A stretch of 64,000 bases of DNA from Pseudomonas guineae (GTDB taxonomy: Bacteria; Pseudomonadota; Gammaproteobacteria; Pseudomonadales; Pseudomonadaceae): positions 1,302,001 through 1,366,000 of the forward strand of contig NZ_FOQL01000001.1 in the NCBI RefSeq assembly GCF_900113745.1, given 5' to 3'. Positions 31,434 to 40,903 of the stretch are shown piece by piece; positions within the stretch are counted from its first letter, which is position 1; each line of letters opens with the position of its first letter. The translations under genes were made by a program, and so were the position numbers. The notes beneath the pieces were generated by a model. The model was not told where the DNA came from and searched no databases. It worked only from the letters and a program-made list of their open reading frames with translations.

Positions 31434-33218
31434 ATGTCCGCATTTGTCTCGACCACCCATGATCGCCAGTTGGAACTCGCCGACCTGCTGCGTGAGTTGG
31501 TCGCCCAAGGCCGGACCAATCAAGACAATGCCGAGCAATGCCTGGCGATCCGCCGTAGCACCATCAGCAGCCAGCAACACCCGTTGGAGTTTCTCGCCGC
31601 CCAGCACCTCGACGACCTCAAACGTCCAGGCAAAAAACTCGAAATTGAAGGCCTGACCCGCTGGCTAGCAGAGCAGTGCGGGCAACCCTTCCTGCGCATC
31701 GACCCACTGAAGATCGATGTCGCCGCCATCACCCCACTGATGTCCTATGCCTTCGCCCAACGTCATAAGATTCTCGCCGTAGCGGTGGATAACGACAGCG
31801 TAACCATCGCCAGCAGCGAACCTTTGGTGTCGAGCTGGGAAATCGACCTGACCCACGTGCTCAAGCGCCCGATTAAGCGCGTGGTGGCCAGCCCAACGGA
31901 TATTCAACGCTTTACCGTGGAGTTTTATCGCCTGGCCAAATCGGTCAGTGGCGCCTCGGCCGGCGACAGCAAAATCAGCGGCAGCGGCAACTTCGAACAG
32001 CTGCTCAACCTTGGCGCACAAGACCAAGAGCCCGATGCCAACGATGCGCATATCGTCAATATCGTCGACTGGCTCTTCCAGTACGCCTTTACCCAGCGCG
32101 CCAGCGACATCCATATCGAGCCGCGCCGCGAGCAGGGCAGCGTACGCTTCCGTATCGACGGTGTGCTGCATACCGTTTATCAATTCCCGCCCCAAGTGAC
32201 CATGGCCATCGTCAGCCGCCTGAAAAGTCTGGGCCGGATGAACGTGGCGGAAAAACGCAAACCGCAAGATGGTCGAGTCAAAACCAAGACCCCGGACGGC
32301 GGCGAAGTCGAGCTACGTCTGTCGACGATGCCGACGGCCTTCGGCGAAAAAATGGTGATGCGGATTTTCGACCCGGAAGTGTTGCTGAAAAGCTTCGATC
32401 AGCTGGGTTTCTCCGCCGATGACCTGAAACGCTGGCAGGGCATGACCGCCCAGCCCAACGGCATCATCTTGGTCACCGGCCCCACCGGCTCAGGCAAGAC
32501 CACCACGCTGTACACCACGCTCAAGCAGCTGGCGACTCAGGAAGTTAACGTTTGCACCATCGAAGACCCCATCGAGATGATCGAAGGCGCCTTCAATCAA
32601 ATGCAGGTGCAGCACAATATCGACCTGACCTTCGCCAGCGGCGTGCGCGCGTTGATGCGCCAGGACCCGGACATCATCATGGTCGGCGAGATTCGTGACC
32701 TGGAAACCGCCGAAATGGCGATCCAAGCAGCGCTGACCGGCCACCTAGTGCTGTCGACCCTGCACACCAACGACGCGCCCAGCGCTATCACGCGACTGCT
32801 GGAACTGGGCGTGCCGCATTACCTGCTCAAAGCCACCCTGCTCGGGGTGATGGCGCAGCGCCTGGTGCGCACCCTGTGCCCGCATTGCAAGGCACCGCAT
32901 GAGCTGGGTGAAGACGACTGGCAGAGCCTGACTAAACCCTGGAATGCGCCGCTACCAACCCAGGCGCACCGGGCCGTGGGCTGCCTGGAGTGCCGTGACA
33001 CCGGCTACCGCGGGCGAGCCGGGGTGTATGAAATCATGCTGATCAATGATGCGATGAAGCCACTGATCACCGCTGACACCGACCTTATCGCCCTGCGTCG
33101 GCACGCCTTCAAGGAGGGTATGCGCAGCCTGCGTCTATCCGGCGCGCAGAAGGTTGGCGCCGGTCTGACTACAATTGAGGAAGTACTGCGGGTGACCCCG
33201 CAAAGCGAACAGAAATAA
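31434..33218 (+). CDS. GspE/PilB-family secretion or pilus ATPase, solitary
   Basis: A 594-residue hexameric-type ATPase. An N-terminal GspE/PilB N-domain (about 60-165) and a linker lead to the ATPase with Walker A GPTGSGKTT (349-357), Asp-box region TIEDPIE, Walker B IIMVGEIRD and the His-box TGHLVLSTLHTNDAP. A zinc-binding C-M domain with CPHC and CLEC is present. This is the extension-type (PilB/GspE) rather than PilT. No pilin, platform, secretin or prepilin peptidase gene is near, so it may serve a machine encoded elsewhere. Confidence 0.9.
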   Translation: MSAFVSTTHDRQLELADLLRELVAQGRTNQDNAEQCLAIRRSTISSQQHPLEFLAAQHLDDLKRPGKKLEIEGLTRWLAEQCGQPFLRIDPLKIDVAAITPLMSYAFAQRHKILAVAVDNDSVTIASSEPLVSSWEIDLTHVLKRPIKRVVASPTDIQRFTVEFYRLAKSVSGASAGDSKISGSGNFEQLLNLGAQDQEPDANDAHIVNIVDWLFQYAFTQRASDIHIEPRREQGSVRFRIDGVLHTVYQFPPQVTMAIVSRLKSLGRMNVAEKRKPQDGRVKTKTPDGGEVELRLSTMPTAFGEKMVMRIFDPEVLLKSFDQLGFSADDLKRWQGMTAQPNGIILVTGPTGSGKTTTLYTTLKQLATQEVNVCTIEDPIEMIEGAFNQMQVQHNIDLTFASGVRALMRQDPDIIMVGEIRDLETAEMAIQAALTGHLVLSTLHTNDAPSAITRLLELGVPHYLLKATLLGVMAQRLVRTLCPHCKAPHELGEDDWQSLTKPWNAPLPTQAHRAVGCLECRDTGYRGRAGVYEIMLINDAMKPLITADTDLIALRRHAFKEGMRSLRLSGAQKVGAGLTTIEEVLRVTPQSEQK

Positions 33219-33220
33219 GC

Positions 33221-33937
33221 TTAGCTTCGTGGCAACCGCGGCTGGCGGACAGGGCTGCTCGCCACCCGCTGCGGTTTGCAATCCAGGTAGGCGGAACCCT
33301 CTAGCCAGCGCTGATTGGAGTGCCAAGCAAACAGAAACTGACCACCCTTGAGCTGATCGACCACCATCCTCGCCACCTCCGGGCGAACCGCAGGGCAGCC
33401 CAGGCTACGGCCAATCCGCCCTTGGCTTTGCACCAGGCTCGGGCTGACATAGGCCGCACCGTGAATGACGATGGCGCGTTCGCGGGCCAGATCATTCAGC
33501 CCCGGCTCCAAGCCGTCCATGCGCAAGGAGTAACCATGTTTACCGCGGTAGCTTTCGGCTGTACGAAACAGGCCAAGGCTGCTCTGGTGACTACCCAAGC
33601 GATTGGAGAAACTCTCAGCAAAGTTCTCTCCCGACTGGCGGCCATGGGCGACAAAATCGCGTAACAACAGACGCTTGCTTTGCAGATCGAAGATCCACAG
33701 GCGCCGCTCGGTGGAGGGCCGCGAATAATCGATCACCGCTAAGCGGCGAGCCGGTTCAGCGCCATGATTTACCGCGCATTGCATCGCCGCCAGGGCATGG
33801 CGCAGGGCCTGCTGGTTAAGCCCAGGGGCAATCCGCGACAAGTCCTTCAGCGGGCCATCTTCTGCTGCCATTGCGGCCAGCGGCATGCAAAAAAAACAAA
33901 AACTGATAAGGCAGAACCGACCAACACGTCCAAACAT
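33221..33937 (-). CDS. Periplasmic L,D-transpeptidase catalytic-domain protein (YkuD_2 type)
   Basis: Exported protein of 238 residues from the ATG at 33937, chosen because GAGGT precedes it; an upstream in-frame start is 11 codons away. A hydrophobic signal (FCLISFCFFCMPLAAMAA) precedes the mature part. The catalytic region has the pattern VIHGAAYVSP ... GRIGRSLGCPAVR: His at about 159 and Cys at about 181 are the expected active site of the YkuD-like murein L,D-transpeptidase family. It is convergent with the ATPase gene (2-base gap) and divergent from another L,D-transpeptidase gene. Confidence 0.88.
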   Translation of the reverse strand: MFGRVGRFCLISFCFFCMPLAAMAAEDGPLKDLSRIAPGLNQQALRHALAAMQCAVNHGAEPARRLAVIDYSRPSTERRLWIFDLQSKRLLLRDFVAHGRQSGENFAESFSNRLGSHQSSLGLFRTAESYRGKHGYSLRMDGLEPGLNDLARERAIVIHGAAYVSPSLVQSQGRIGRSLGCPAVRPEVARMVVDQLKGGQFLFAWHSNQRWLEGSAYLDCKPQRVASSPVRQPRLPRS

Positions 33938-34041
33938 TCGCAAATACCTCAAGTGCCTAACTAAGGCCACAATATCTGACCTTGCTCCCCCTATACTGGC
34001 AGCGGTAAACCCGCTTTTAGGCCAAGGACTGGAGCCGTAGA

Positions 34042-35628
34042 TTGTTCAAAAAACACACACCTTACCTGAGCATCGCCCTGCTCACCCTGCCACTGGTCGC
34101 GAATGCTGCCGATGCGCCTTTCGCCACCCGCGACGATCTGCGTCCGTTACTGGCTGAGCTGACGCAGCATTGCAGTGCAGTACCGAGCAGCCTAGACGAG
34201 AATGCTCAGCGGCAGCTGCAGGCTTTCTATGCACAACGCGACGGGCAACCCGCCTGGCAAAGCGGCGCGCAACTGCTGCAATTGCGCGAACAGCTTACGC
34301 AGTTGGCTGATGACGGCCTACAGCCCAGCGAATATGAGCTGCCCAGCTTGGTCGCGGAAGGCGTCGACGAGCAGCGCGATTGCGCCGAACTGCTGACCAG
34401 CCACAGTTACCTACAGGCCCTGCTGCATCTGCGTCGTGGCCGCTTGCTGCAAGAGCGGCTGGAACCTGTCTGGCAGGCACCTGGCAAGACCAATCCTGAC
34501 CTAAACATGGCGACCTTGTCGCTGGCCTTGCTGCACCTCCAAGCCCCTGCAGCAGCCTTTGCCAGCGCACGGCCGGCCACCGTGCAATACCAGCAGCTGC
34601 GTAGCGCCTACGCACAATACCGCCTGCAGCCGCTAAACCTGTGGACACCACTGACCGGCGGACCACTGCTCAAACCCGACGGCAACGATGCGCGGCTGCC
34701 TGCACTCCGCGCACGGCTGTTCGCTCAGGGTTATCTGGACGCGCCAGGCGAGACACTGGGCAGCGTCTATGACAAGGCCACTCAGTCTGCCGTGGAGAAC
34801 TTCCAGCGCGACCATGGCCTCAATCCAGACGGCATTCTCGGCCCCGCCAGCCTGACTGAGCTGAATATCAGCGCGCAGATGCGCCGCGAGCAACTGCGCG
34901 CCAATCTCGAACGTCTGCGCTGGCTGGCCGATGACATGCGCGAAGCCGAAGTACTGATCAATGTCGCAGCCGCCGAGTTACAGGTCCTGCGGCACAATCA
35001 GCTGCTCTGGCGCAGCCGCACCCAGGTCGGCCGCGCCGAACGGCAAACACCGCTACTCACCTCGCGCATTGACCGGCTAACCCTCAATCCGACCTGGACC
35101 GTGCCGCCCACCATCCTGCGCGAAGATAAACTACCGGCCATTCGCGAGGACATTGGCTACCTCGAACGCCACCAGATGAGCGTAATCGACTACGACGGCA
35201 ACCTGCTCGACCCCAATAGCATTAACTGGGAGCGTCCCGGCGCGATACTTCTGCGCCAGTCGTCCGGCAGTCACAACCCGCTGGGTCGGGTTGTACTGCG
35301 CTTCGCCAATCCATTCGCGGTGTACCTGCACGACACCCCCAGCCAGCAGCTGTTCAGCAAGGCACCGCGCGCCTTTAGTTCTGGCTGCGTGCGGGTTGAG
35401 GCCGTCGACACCCTGCTCACCTGGTTACTCATGCCGGGTGAACTGGAGCAGGTACAAACGCGCATCACCAGTGGCAAGACCCAGCAATACCGGCTGCAGC
35501 GTCCTGCGCCGCTGCTGATTGCCTACTGGACAGCCGAAGCCAGCGCCGATGGCACTCTGCACTACTACCCGGATATCTATGCCCGCGATGCCCGTTTGAT
35601 CCAGGCCCTGGCGCAGCATGTGCCCTGA
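34042..35628 (+). CDS. L,D-transpeptidase, YcbB/LdtD-like
   Basis: Periplasmic peptidoglycan cross-linking enzyme of 528 residues. Signal peptide 1-22 (ends ANAADA), a long N-terminal scaffold region, a PG-binding domain with SVYDKATQSAVENFQRDHGL at about 240-275, then the YkuD domain. Its active site is FSSGCVRVE, with the catalytic Cys at residue 449. It would form 3-3 cross-links. The start is a TTG at 34042, 7 bases after GGAG (34031-34034); no ATG fits the signal peptide. Divergent from the smaller transpeptidase gene. Confidence 0.92.
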   Translation: MFKKHTPYLSIALLTLPLVANAADAPFATRDDLRPLLAELTQHCSAVPSSLDENAQRQLQAFYAQRDGQPAWQSGAQLLQLREQLTQLADDGLQPSEYELPSLVAEGVDEQRDCAELLTSHSYLQALLHLRRGRLLQERLEPVWQAPGKTNPDLNMATLSLALLHLQAPAAAFASARPATVQYQQLRSAYAQYRLQPLNLWTPLTGGPLLKPDGNDARLPALRARLFAQGYLDAPGETLGSVYDKATQSAVENFQRDHGLNPDGILGPASLTELNISAQMRREQLRANLERLRWLADDMREAEVLINVAAAELQVLRHNQLLWRSRTQVGRAERQTPLLTSRIDRLTLNPTWTVPPTILREDKLPAIREDIGYLERHQMSVIDYDGNLLDPNSINWERPGAILLRQSSGSHNPLGRVVLRFANPFAVYLHDTPSQQLFSKAPRAFSSGCVRVEAVDTLLTWLLMPGELEQVQTRITSGKTQQYRLQRPAPLLIAYWTAEASADGTLHYYPDIYARDARLIQALAQHVP

Positions 35629-35743
35629 TCGCCAGATACGTCGATTGCTCGGCGCACCTTGCAACACCATCGACAGCCGCTCTCACAGCAACTGTGCTTA
35701 GATAACTCAACAGCACTCTTCATTCAGCAAGGAGCTACACCAC

Positions 35744-36664
35744 ATGGAAATCGGCAGCGTCATTTTTCTGTTTGTCGGCCTCGCCGTCGCCATCGTCTTC
35801 ATGGGCTTTAAGGTTGTACCACAAGGCTCGGAATGGACGGTCGAGCGCTTCGGCCGCTACACCAACACCCTCAAGCCAGGACTCAACATTATCGTGCCTG
35901 TGATGGACAAAATTGGCCGCAAGCTCAACGTGATGGAAAATGTGCTGGATATCCCACCACAAGAAGTGATTACCGCCGATAACGCCACGGTAGAAATCGA
36001 CGCCATTTGCTTCTTCCAGATCATCAATGCGGCCCAGGCGGCTTACGAGGTGAACAACCTCGAGCACGCCATCCGCAACCTGGTGATGACTAATATCCGC
36101 ACCGTCCTCGGTTCTATGGAGCTGGACGCCATGCTCGGCCAGCGCGATGCAATCAACGAAAAGCTGCTGCGCACCGTCGATGAGGCTACTGCGCCCTGGG
36201 GCATCAAGATCACCCGCATCGAGATCAAAGACATCAGCCCACCCGCCGATCTGATGGCCGCCATGTCTGGGCAGATGAAAGCCGAACGTATCAAGCGCGC
36301 GCAAATTCTTGAAGCCGAAGGCATGCGCCAAGCGGCCATCCTCACCGCTGAAGGGCAGAAGCAGGGTGACATTCTCAAAGCCGAAGGCCAGCGCCAGGCA
36401 GCCTTCCTCGAAGCTGAGGCGCGCGAACGGGCCGCCCAAGCGGAAGCCGAAGCCACGCGCATGGTGTCCGAGGCCATCGCCAGCGGTAACGTGCAGGCGG
36501 TCAACTACTTCGTTGCGCAGAAATACATCGAAGCCCTTGGCAAACTGGCCAGCGCCAACAACAGCAAGGTGATCCTCATGCCACTGGAAGCCAGCCAGGT
36601 CATCGGCGCGGTTGGCGGCATCGGCGAAATCGTCAAGGCCACCTTCGGTGATAAGAAGGATTAA
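35744..36664 (+). CDS. SPFH/stomatin-like membrane protein (QmcA type)
   Basis: A 306-residue membrane-anchored scaffold protein. One N-terminal transmembrane helix (about 3-22, [20 protein letters not shown]), then the SPFH domain ([23 protein letters not shown]) and a charged alanine-rich coiled-coil with repeats of the [16 protein letters not shown] type from about 185 to 245. Family members form large membrane assemblies near proteases. A GGAG ribosome-binding site precedes the ATG. It is 3 bases upstream of its NfeD partner. Confidence 0.93.
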   Translation: MEIGSVIFLFVGLAVAIVFMGFKVVPQGSEWTVERFGRYTNTLKPGLNIIVPVMDKIGRKLNVMENVLDIPPQEVITADNATVEIDAICFFQIINAAQAAYEVNNLEHAIRNLVMTNIRTVLGSMELDAMLGQRDAINEKLLRTVDEATAPWGIKITRIEIKDISPPADLMAAMSGQMKAERIKRAQILEAEGMRQAAILTAEGQKQGDILKAEGQRQAAFLEAEARERAAQAEAEATRMVSEAIASGNVQAVNYFVAQKYIEALGKLASANNSKVILMPLEASQVIGAVGGIGEIVKATFGDKKD

Positions 36665-36667
36665 TCC

Positions 36668-37123
36668 ATGTGGGACTTTTTACAGCACCTGTCGTACTGG
36701 AACTGGCTGGCCTTCGGCACCTTGTTGCTAATTCTCGAAGTGTTCGGCGCCGGTGGCTACCTGCTGTGGATCGGCTTGGCCGCTGCCAGCGTCGGCCTGC
36801 TGACGTTTGTGTTCCCTGGCCTGCCTTGGGCTGGGCAGTTCATTCTGTTCGGCCTGCTCTCGGTGCTGACGGCGGTGTTCTGGTGGCAGCGTCAACGCAG
36901 CGCGGCGAAACCCTCTGACCAACCTGGACTCAACCAGCGCGGCAGCGAATTGGTCGGCCGCACCTTCGCGCTGCATGAGCCGATCAGTGGCGGGCGCGGC
37001 AAGATTAAAGCCGGCGACAGCTTGTGGCTGGTGGTAGGCGCCGACCTACCGGCGGGTACGCCGGTTCGGGTGGTCGGTCAGAATGGTGTGCTGCTGCAGG
37101 TTGAAGCCGTGCAGCCGGGCTGA
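36668..37123 (+). CDS. NfeD-like protein, short form
   Basis: A 151-residue inner-membrane protein with two to three hydrophobic segments (about 10-80) and a C-terminal OB-fold domain (about 90-150, GRTFALHEPISGGRGKIKAGD). This is the short NfeD1b type, without the protease domain of full-length NfeD. Such proteins are almost always coupled to stomatin genes, and the gene starts 3 bases after one here. A strong terminator follows. Confidence 0.92.
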   Translation: MWDFLQHLSYWNWLAFGTLLLILEVFGAGGYLLWIGLAAASVGLLTFVFPGLPWAGQFILFGLLSVLTAVFWWQRQRSAAKPSDQPGLNQRGSELVGRTFALHEPISGGRGKIKAGDSLWLVVGADLPAGTPVRVVGQNGVLLQVEAVQPG

Positions 37124-37133
37124 TCTTAAGCCC

Positions 37134-37176
37134 GTTAAACGACAAAGCCCCGCAATGCGGGGCTTTGTCGTTTAAC
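37134..37176. terminator. Bidirectional terminator with a perfect 20-base stem
   Basis: GTTAAACGACAAAGCCCCGC at 37134-37153 pairs perfectly with 37157-37176 around AAT. It lies between the convergent NfeD gene and gcvH; short T-rich flanks occur on both strands. Confidence 0.9.
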
Positions 37177-37184
37177 GCTACGCC

Positions 37185-37574
37185 TCAGGCGTCGCTGTCG
37201 GCGGTGGCCTTGTAAGCGCCCGCGTCGAGCAGCTTGTCCAGCTCGCTGACGTCGCTCGGCTTGAGCTTGAAGAACCAGCTGCCATAAGGATCGCTATTGA
37301 CGCTTTCCGGGCTGTCGGCAAGGCCGTCGTTGATCGCAATCACTTCACCGGAGATCGGCGCATAGATATCCGAAGCAGCCTTAACCGACTCGACCACGCC
37401 CGCTTCCTGACCAGCATTCAGCGTTTTACCAACGTCCGGCAGCTCGATGAACACCACATCGCCCAACGCTTCTTGAGCGTGATCGGAAATACCGACGGTA
37501 ACACTGCCATCAGCTTCCAGGCGCGCCCACTCATGGCTGGCGGCATAACGCAGATCGGCGAGAATATTGCTCAT
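37185..37574 (-). CDS. gcvH: Glycine cleavage system H protein
   Basis: Lipoyl carrier protein of the glycine cleavage complex, 129 residues. The lipoylated lysine is in [14 protein letters not shown], about residue 65; the N-terminal [19 protein letters not shown] and the central [12 protein letters not shown] are characteristic. Started at the ATG giving MSNILADL, seven codons inside the longest frame. It lies downstream of gcvT on the same strand but 375 bases away; the usual neighbour gcvP is missing and a terminator follows. Confidence 0.97.
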   Translation of the reverse strand: MSNILADLRYAASHEWARLEADGSVTVGISDHAQEALGDVVFIELPDVGKTLNAGQEAGVVESVKAASDIYAPISGEVIAINDGLADSPESVNSDPYGSWFFKLKPSDVSELDKLLDAGAYKATADSDA

Positions 37575-37949
37575 GTGTGGTTCCTTATCTGGCATGACGG
37601 CGACCGCGCCGTCATGGAAATTTAGCAGGCCTTGGCCATACCGAAAGAAAGTCTTTTAACTCGTAACAGCCGCCCCAGCAGCAGCTAGCGGGACGTCCCA
37701 GATCCTTCTGGCTACAGGTCTGATGCAACTATTCGCGCCAGCCCTGGTGTTCAAAATATATTTCAGGATCTCGCGAGCTAGAGCGAGACAAGGCAAAACA
37801 GCCGAGTAGACAGAGTTTACTGATTGTAAATGAGCATTACTCGTTCCCCTCATCCTTCGGATCGCGCTAAAGCGCGTTAGCCGTAAGCGGCTTGCCGAGG
37901 CTGTTTTTAACGCAGTATCGTCGACGTGCAGCAGATCCGTGCCAGGCCC
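37575..37949. other. 375-base intergenic region between gcvT and gcvH
   Basis: No gene was found. The right-hand 160 bases are a repeat-like, palindrome-rich element (listed separately). The left part holds the gcvH ribosome-binding site (AAGGAACC on the minus strand near 37585) and an imperfect GACGGCG/CGCCGTC hairpin near 37598-37615. Confidence 0.6.
37762..37922. repeat. Candidate dispersed intergenic repeat with internal palindromes
   Basis: The segment contains AAAACAGCC (37795-37803) and its reverse complement GGCTGTTTT (37899-37907), an imperfect CTCGCGAGCTAGAGCGAG palindrome, TTTAC...GTAAA arms, and an imperfect GCGCTAAAGCGCG palindrome. From memory, similar sequences with 'ACTGCGTTAAAAACAG' recur between genes of pseudomonads. 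Only one copy is in this window. Confidence 0.45.
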
Positions 37950-39032
37950 TCAGATAAGGGCCTTGCCGTTACGTACAAAGGTCGGTTTTACCACCCGCAC
38001 CGGGTACCACTTACCGCGAATTTCCACCTCGGCACGCTCGCTGGTCGCTGCCGGCACCCGCGCTAGGGCAATCGATTTACCCAGGGTTGGAGAAAAACTA
38101 CCGCTGGTGATTTCGCCATCACCAACCCCCTCAACCCGCACCACCTGATGCGCACGTAGCACGCCGCGCTCTTCCAGCACCAAGCCTACCAGCTTGGCAT
38201 TAACGCCCTTAGCCTGCTGCGTGTGCAGAGCGCTGCGGCCGACGAATACTCGGTTGACCGGCTCCCAAGCGATGCTCCAGCCGATGTTAGCGACCAGCGG
38301 CGTGACGCTTTCGTCCATGTCTTGGCCATACAGGTTAAGCCCGGCTTCCAGGCGCAGAGTATCGCGCGCACCCAGGCCTATTGGCGAAATACCGGCACCC
38401 ACCAAGTCATTAAGAAACGCCACCACCTCGCCGGCCGGCAAGATGATTTCCAGGCCGTCTTCACCGGTATAACCGGTGCGGGCGATAAACCAGTCACCCT
38501 CCGGCTGACCTTCGAACGGTTTGAGGCCCTGGATAAGGCTGGCACGGGACGAGCTCACAAGCTCGGCGGTCTTGCTGCGGGCATGTGGACCCTGAATGGC
38601 CAGCATGGCCAGCTCATTACGTTCAAGCAGCTGCACATCAAAGTCGACGCTTTGCAGGCGCATCCAGGCCAGGTCCTTGTCGCGGGTCGATGCGTTGGCC
38701 ACCACGCGGTAACCGAAATCCATCAGATAGACGATCAGATCATCTATTACTCCGCCTTGTTCGTTGAGCATGGCGCTGTAGAGGGCCTTGCCGATGCTTT
38801 GCAGGCGCTCGATATCGTTGGCCAGCAGGTGTTGCAGGTAAGCCTTAGCCTGGCTGCCGCTGACATCCACCACGGTCATGTGCGACACATCGAAAACCCC
38901 ACAGTCGCGACGCACCTCGTGGTGCTCCTCGACCTGCGAGCCATAGTGCAACGGCATGTCCCAACCGCCGAAATCAACCATCTTGGCACCCAACGCGAGG
39001 TGCAAGTCGTAGAGCGGTGTGCGCTGTCCCAT
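37950..39032 (-). CDS. gcvT: Glycine cleavage system T protein (aminomethyltransferase)
   Basis: Transfers the aminomethyl group from lipoyl-H protein to tetrahydrofolate, releasing ammonia. The 360 residues start [33 protein letters not shown], the standard N-terminus. An AAGGAG ribosome-binding site is spaced 6 bases from the ATG at 39032; the frame is open another 45 codons upstream but without family character. YGQDMDE and the preceding Arg-rich region bind folate. Same strand as gcvH. Confidence 0.96.
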   Translation of the reverse strand: MGQRTPLYDLHLALGAKMVDFGGWDMPLHYGSQVEEHHEVRRDCGVFDVSHMTVVDVSGSQAKAYLQHLLANDIERLQSIGKALYSAMLNEQGGVIDDLIVYLMDFGYRVVANASTRDKDLAWMRLQSVDFDVQLLERNELAMLAIQGPHARSKTAELVSSSRASLIQGLKPFEGQPEGDWFIARTGYTGEDGLEIILPAGEVVAFLNDLVGAGISPIGLGARDTLRLEAGLNLYGQDMDESVTPLVANIGWSIAWEPVNRVFVGRSALHTQQAKGVNAKLVGLVLEERGVLRAHQVVRVEGVGDGEITSGSFSPTLGKSIALARVPAATSERAEVEIRGKWYPVRVVKPTFVRNGKALI

Positions 39033-39189
39033 AAGTATCTCCTTGCGGGCTGGGCAGTGCAGCGGCAACCCGGCTAACACCCGATGAATTGGGCGCAAGC
39101 GCGGGCAAAATAAGGCTGGGCCGCTGCGAATGGCGCGCATTGTAGCCGCAACACCGGGGCCGGTCATCCCAGCCCCGCCGCATGGCGCG

Positions 39190-40806
39190 TTAGCCCAGGC
39201 GGCGCGCCGAACGGCGGATCAGCAGAACCACCGGTAACAAGCCCACCATCACCAAGGTCAGGGCTGGCAGCGCTGCACGCGCCCACTCGCCCTCACTGGT
39301 CATTTCAAATACCCGCACCGACAGCGTGTCCCAGCCGAAGGGACGCATCAGCAAGGTCGCGGGCATTTCCTTGAGCACATCGACGAACACCAGCAGCGCG
39401 GCCGACAATGCGCCCGGCACCAGCAGGGGCAGGTACACCTTGAAAAACAGCCCGACACCGCCGACGCCCAGGCTGCGCGAGGCCTCCGGCAGCGAAGGCC
39501 GAATGCGTGCCAGGCTGTTTTCCAACGGGCCATAGGCCACCGCCATAAAGCGGATCAAATAAGCCAGCAGCAGCGCCGACAGGCTACCTAACAACACCGG
39601 CTTGCCAGCACCACCGAGCCAACTGGACAGCGGAATCACCAGCTCACGGTCGAGGTAACTGAAAGCCAGCATGATCGCCACCGCCAGCATCGAGCCGGGT
39701 AAGGCGTAGCCGAGGTTGGCCAAGCCAATAGTTGAGCGCATCAGTCTAGTCGGTGCCAAACGCCGGGCGAAAGCCAGCAGCAGCGCCACGCTGACGGTGA
39801 TCAAGGCCGCCAATGCGCCTAAATACAGGGTGTGCAGGATTAACGCGCTGTAGCGCTCATCCAGGTCAAAGCGGCCGCGCTGCCAGAACCAGACGATCAA
39901 CTGCAAAAGCGGAATGACAAACCCGCAGGCAAACACCAAGCCGCACCACGCACTGGCAGCGAAGGCCTTGCCTCCGCTTAGGTGATACAGCGCCTTGCCG
40001 CGCGGCCGCTCATTAGTCGGGCGCACCGCACCACGGGCACGCCGCTCGCCGTAAAGCACCAACATCACCGCCAGCAGCAGCAGGCTGGCCAGTTGGGTGG
40101 CGCTGGTCAGGCTGTAAAAGCCGTACCAGGTCTTATAAATCGCAGTGGTAAACGTATCGAAATTGAACACCGACACCGCGCCAAAATCCGCCAAGGTCTC
40201 CATGATCGCCAGCGCCAGCCCCGCGCCAATCGCTGGGCGCGCCATCGGCAGAGCAACGCGCCAAAAGGCCCGCCAAGGGCTCAGGCCCAGGACCCGCGCT
40301 GCTTCCATCAGCCCTTTGCCTTGAGCCAGGAAGGCATTACGGGCCAACAGGTAAACATAGGGGTAGAACACCAGCACCAACACGATGATCACCCCGCCGG
40401 TGGAGCGCACACGCGGGAAGCGCACGCCGCTGCCGAACCACTCGCGCAGCAGGGTTTGCAGCGGGCCGGCAAAATCCAGCAAGCCGACAAACACAAACGC
40501 CAGCACATAGGCCGGAATGGCGAATGGCAGCATCAGCGCCCAATCCAGCCAGCGCCGCCCAGGAAACTCGCAGAGGCTGGTCAGCCAGGCCAGGCTGACG
40601 CCCAGCAGTGTGACCCCAACGCCTACCCCCAACACCAACACCAGGGTATTGCCGAGCAAGCGCGGCAGCTGGGTTTGCCACAGGTGCGCCCAGATCTTCT
40701 GGTCGATTTCATGCCAGCTAAACAGCAGAACACTCAGTGGTAGCAGCACCAGCAAGGCAACAGCAAAGGCGATGGGGTACCAGCGACGCTGGGCGGGATG
40801 AGCCAC
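39190..40806 (-). CDS. Ferric-iron ABC transporter permease (FbpB-like)
   Basis: Fused double permease of 538 residues with about 12 transmembrane segments, as in FbpB/AfuB/SfuB. Two EAA loops are present: [20 protein letters not shown] in the first half and [20 protein letters not shown] in the second. The start is a GTG at 40806 giving (M)[13 protein letters not shown], preceded by GAGGA; the upstream codons are not family-like. It follows the binding-protein gene with a hairpin in between. No ATPase gene is adjacent. Confidence 0.9.
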   Translation of the reverse strand: MAHPAQRRWYPIAFAVALLVLLPLSVLLFSWHEIDQKIWAHLWQTQLPRLLGNTLVLVLGVGVGVTLLGVSLAWLTSLCEFPGRRWLDWALMLPFAIPAYVLAFVFVGLLDFAGPLQTLLREWFGSGVRFPRVRSTGGVIIVLVLVFYPYVYLLARNAFLAQGKGLMEAARVLGLSPWRAFWRVALPMARPAIGAGLALAIMETLADFGAVSVFNFDTFTTAIYKTWYGFYSLTSATQLASLLLLAVMLVLYGERRARGAVRPTNERPRGKALYHLSGGKAFAASAWCGLVFACGFVIPLLQLIVWFWQRGRFDLDERYSALILHTLYLGALAALITVSVALLLAFARRLAPTRLMRSTIGLANLGYALPGSMLAVAIMLAFSYLDRELVIPLSSWLGGAGKPVLLGSLSALLLAYLIRFMAVAYGPLENSLARIRPSLPEASRSLGVGGVGLFFKVYLPLLVPGALSAALLVFVDVLKEMPATLLMRPFGWDTLSVRVFEMTSEGEWARAALPALTLVMVGLLPVVLLIRRSARRLG

Positions 40807-40847
40807 GCAAAATCCTCGAAACAGTTTGCTCGACAGCGAAAACACAA

Positions 40848-40869
40848 CGCCCCGGACTAAGCCGGGGCG
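40848..40869 (-). terminator. Hairpin between iron-binding-protein and permease genes
   Basis: CGCCCCGG and CCGGGGCG are perfect 8-base arms with a 6-base loop. Read on the minus strand it is followed by TTGTGTTTT. It probably attenuates transcription after the binding-protein gene. Confidence 0.6.
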
Positions 40870-40903
40870 TCGAGTATAACGGCAACGTTATGCGAGAACT
40901 GAA

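Noticed and set aside
39033..39167. 45-codon N-terminal extension of gcvT
   Set aside because: The family start MGQRTPLYD lies behind AAGGAG; the extension is Arg/Pro-rich and unlike the family.
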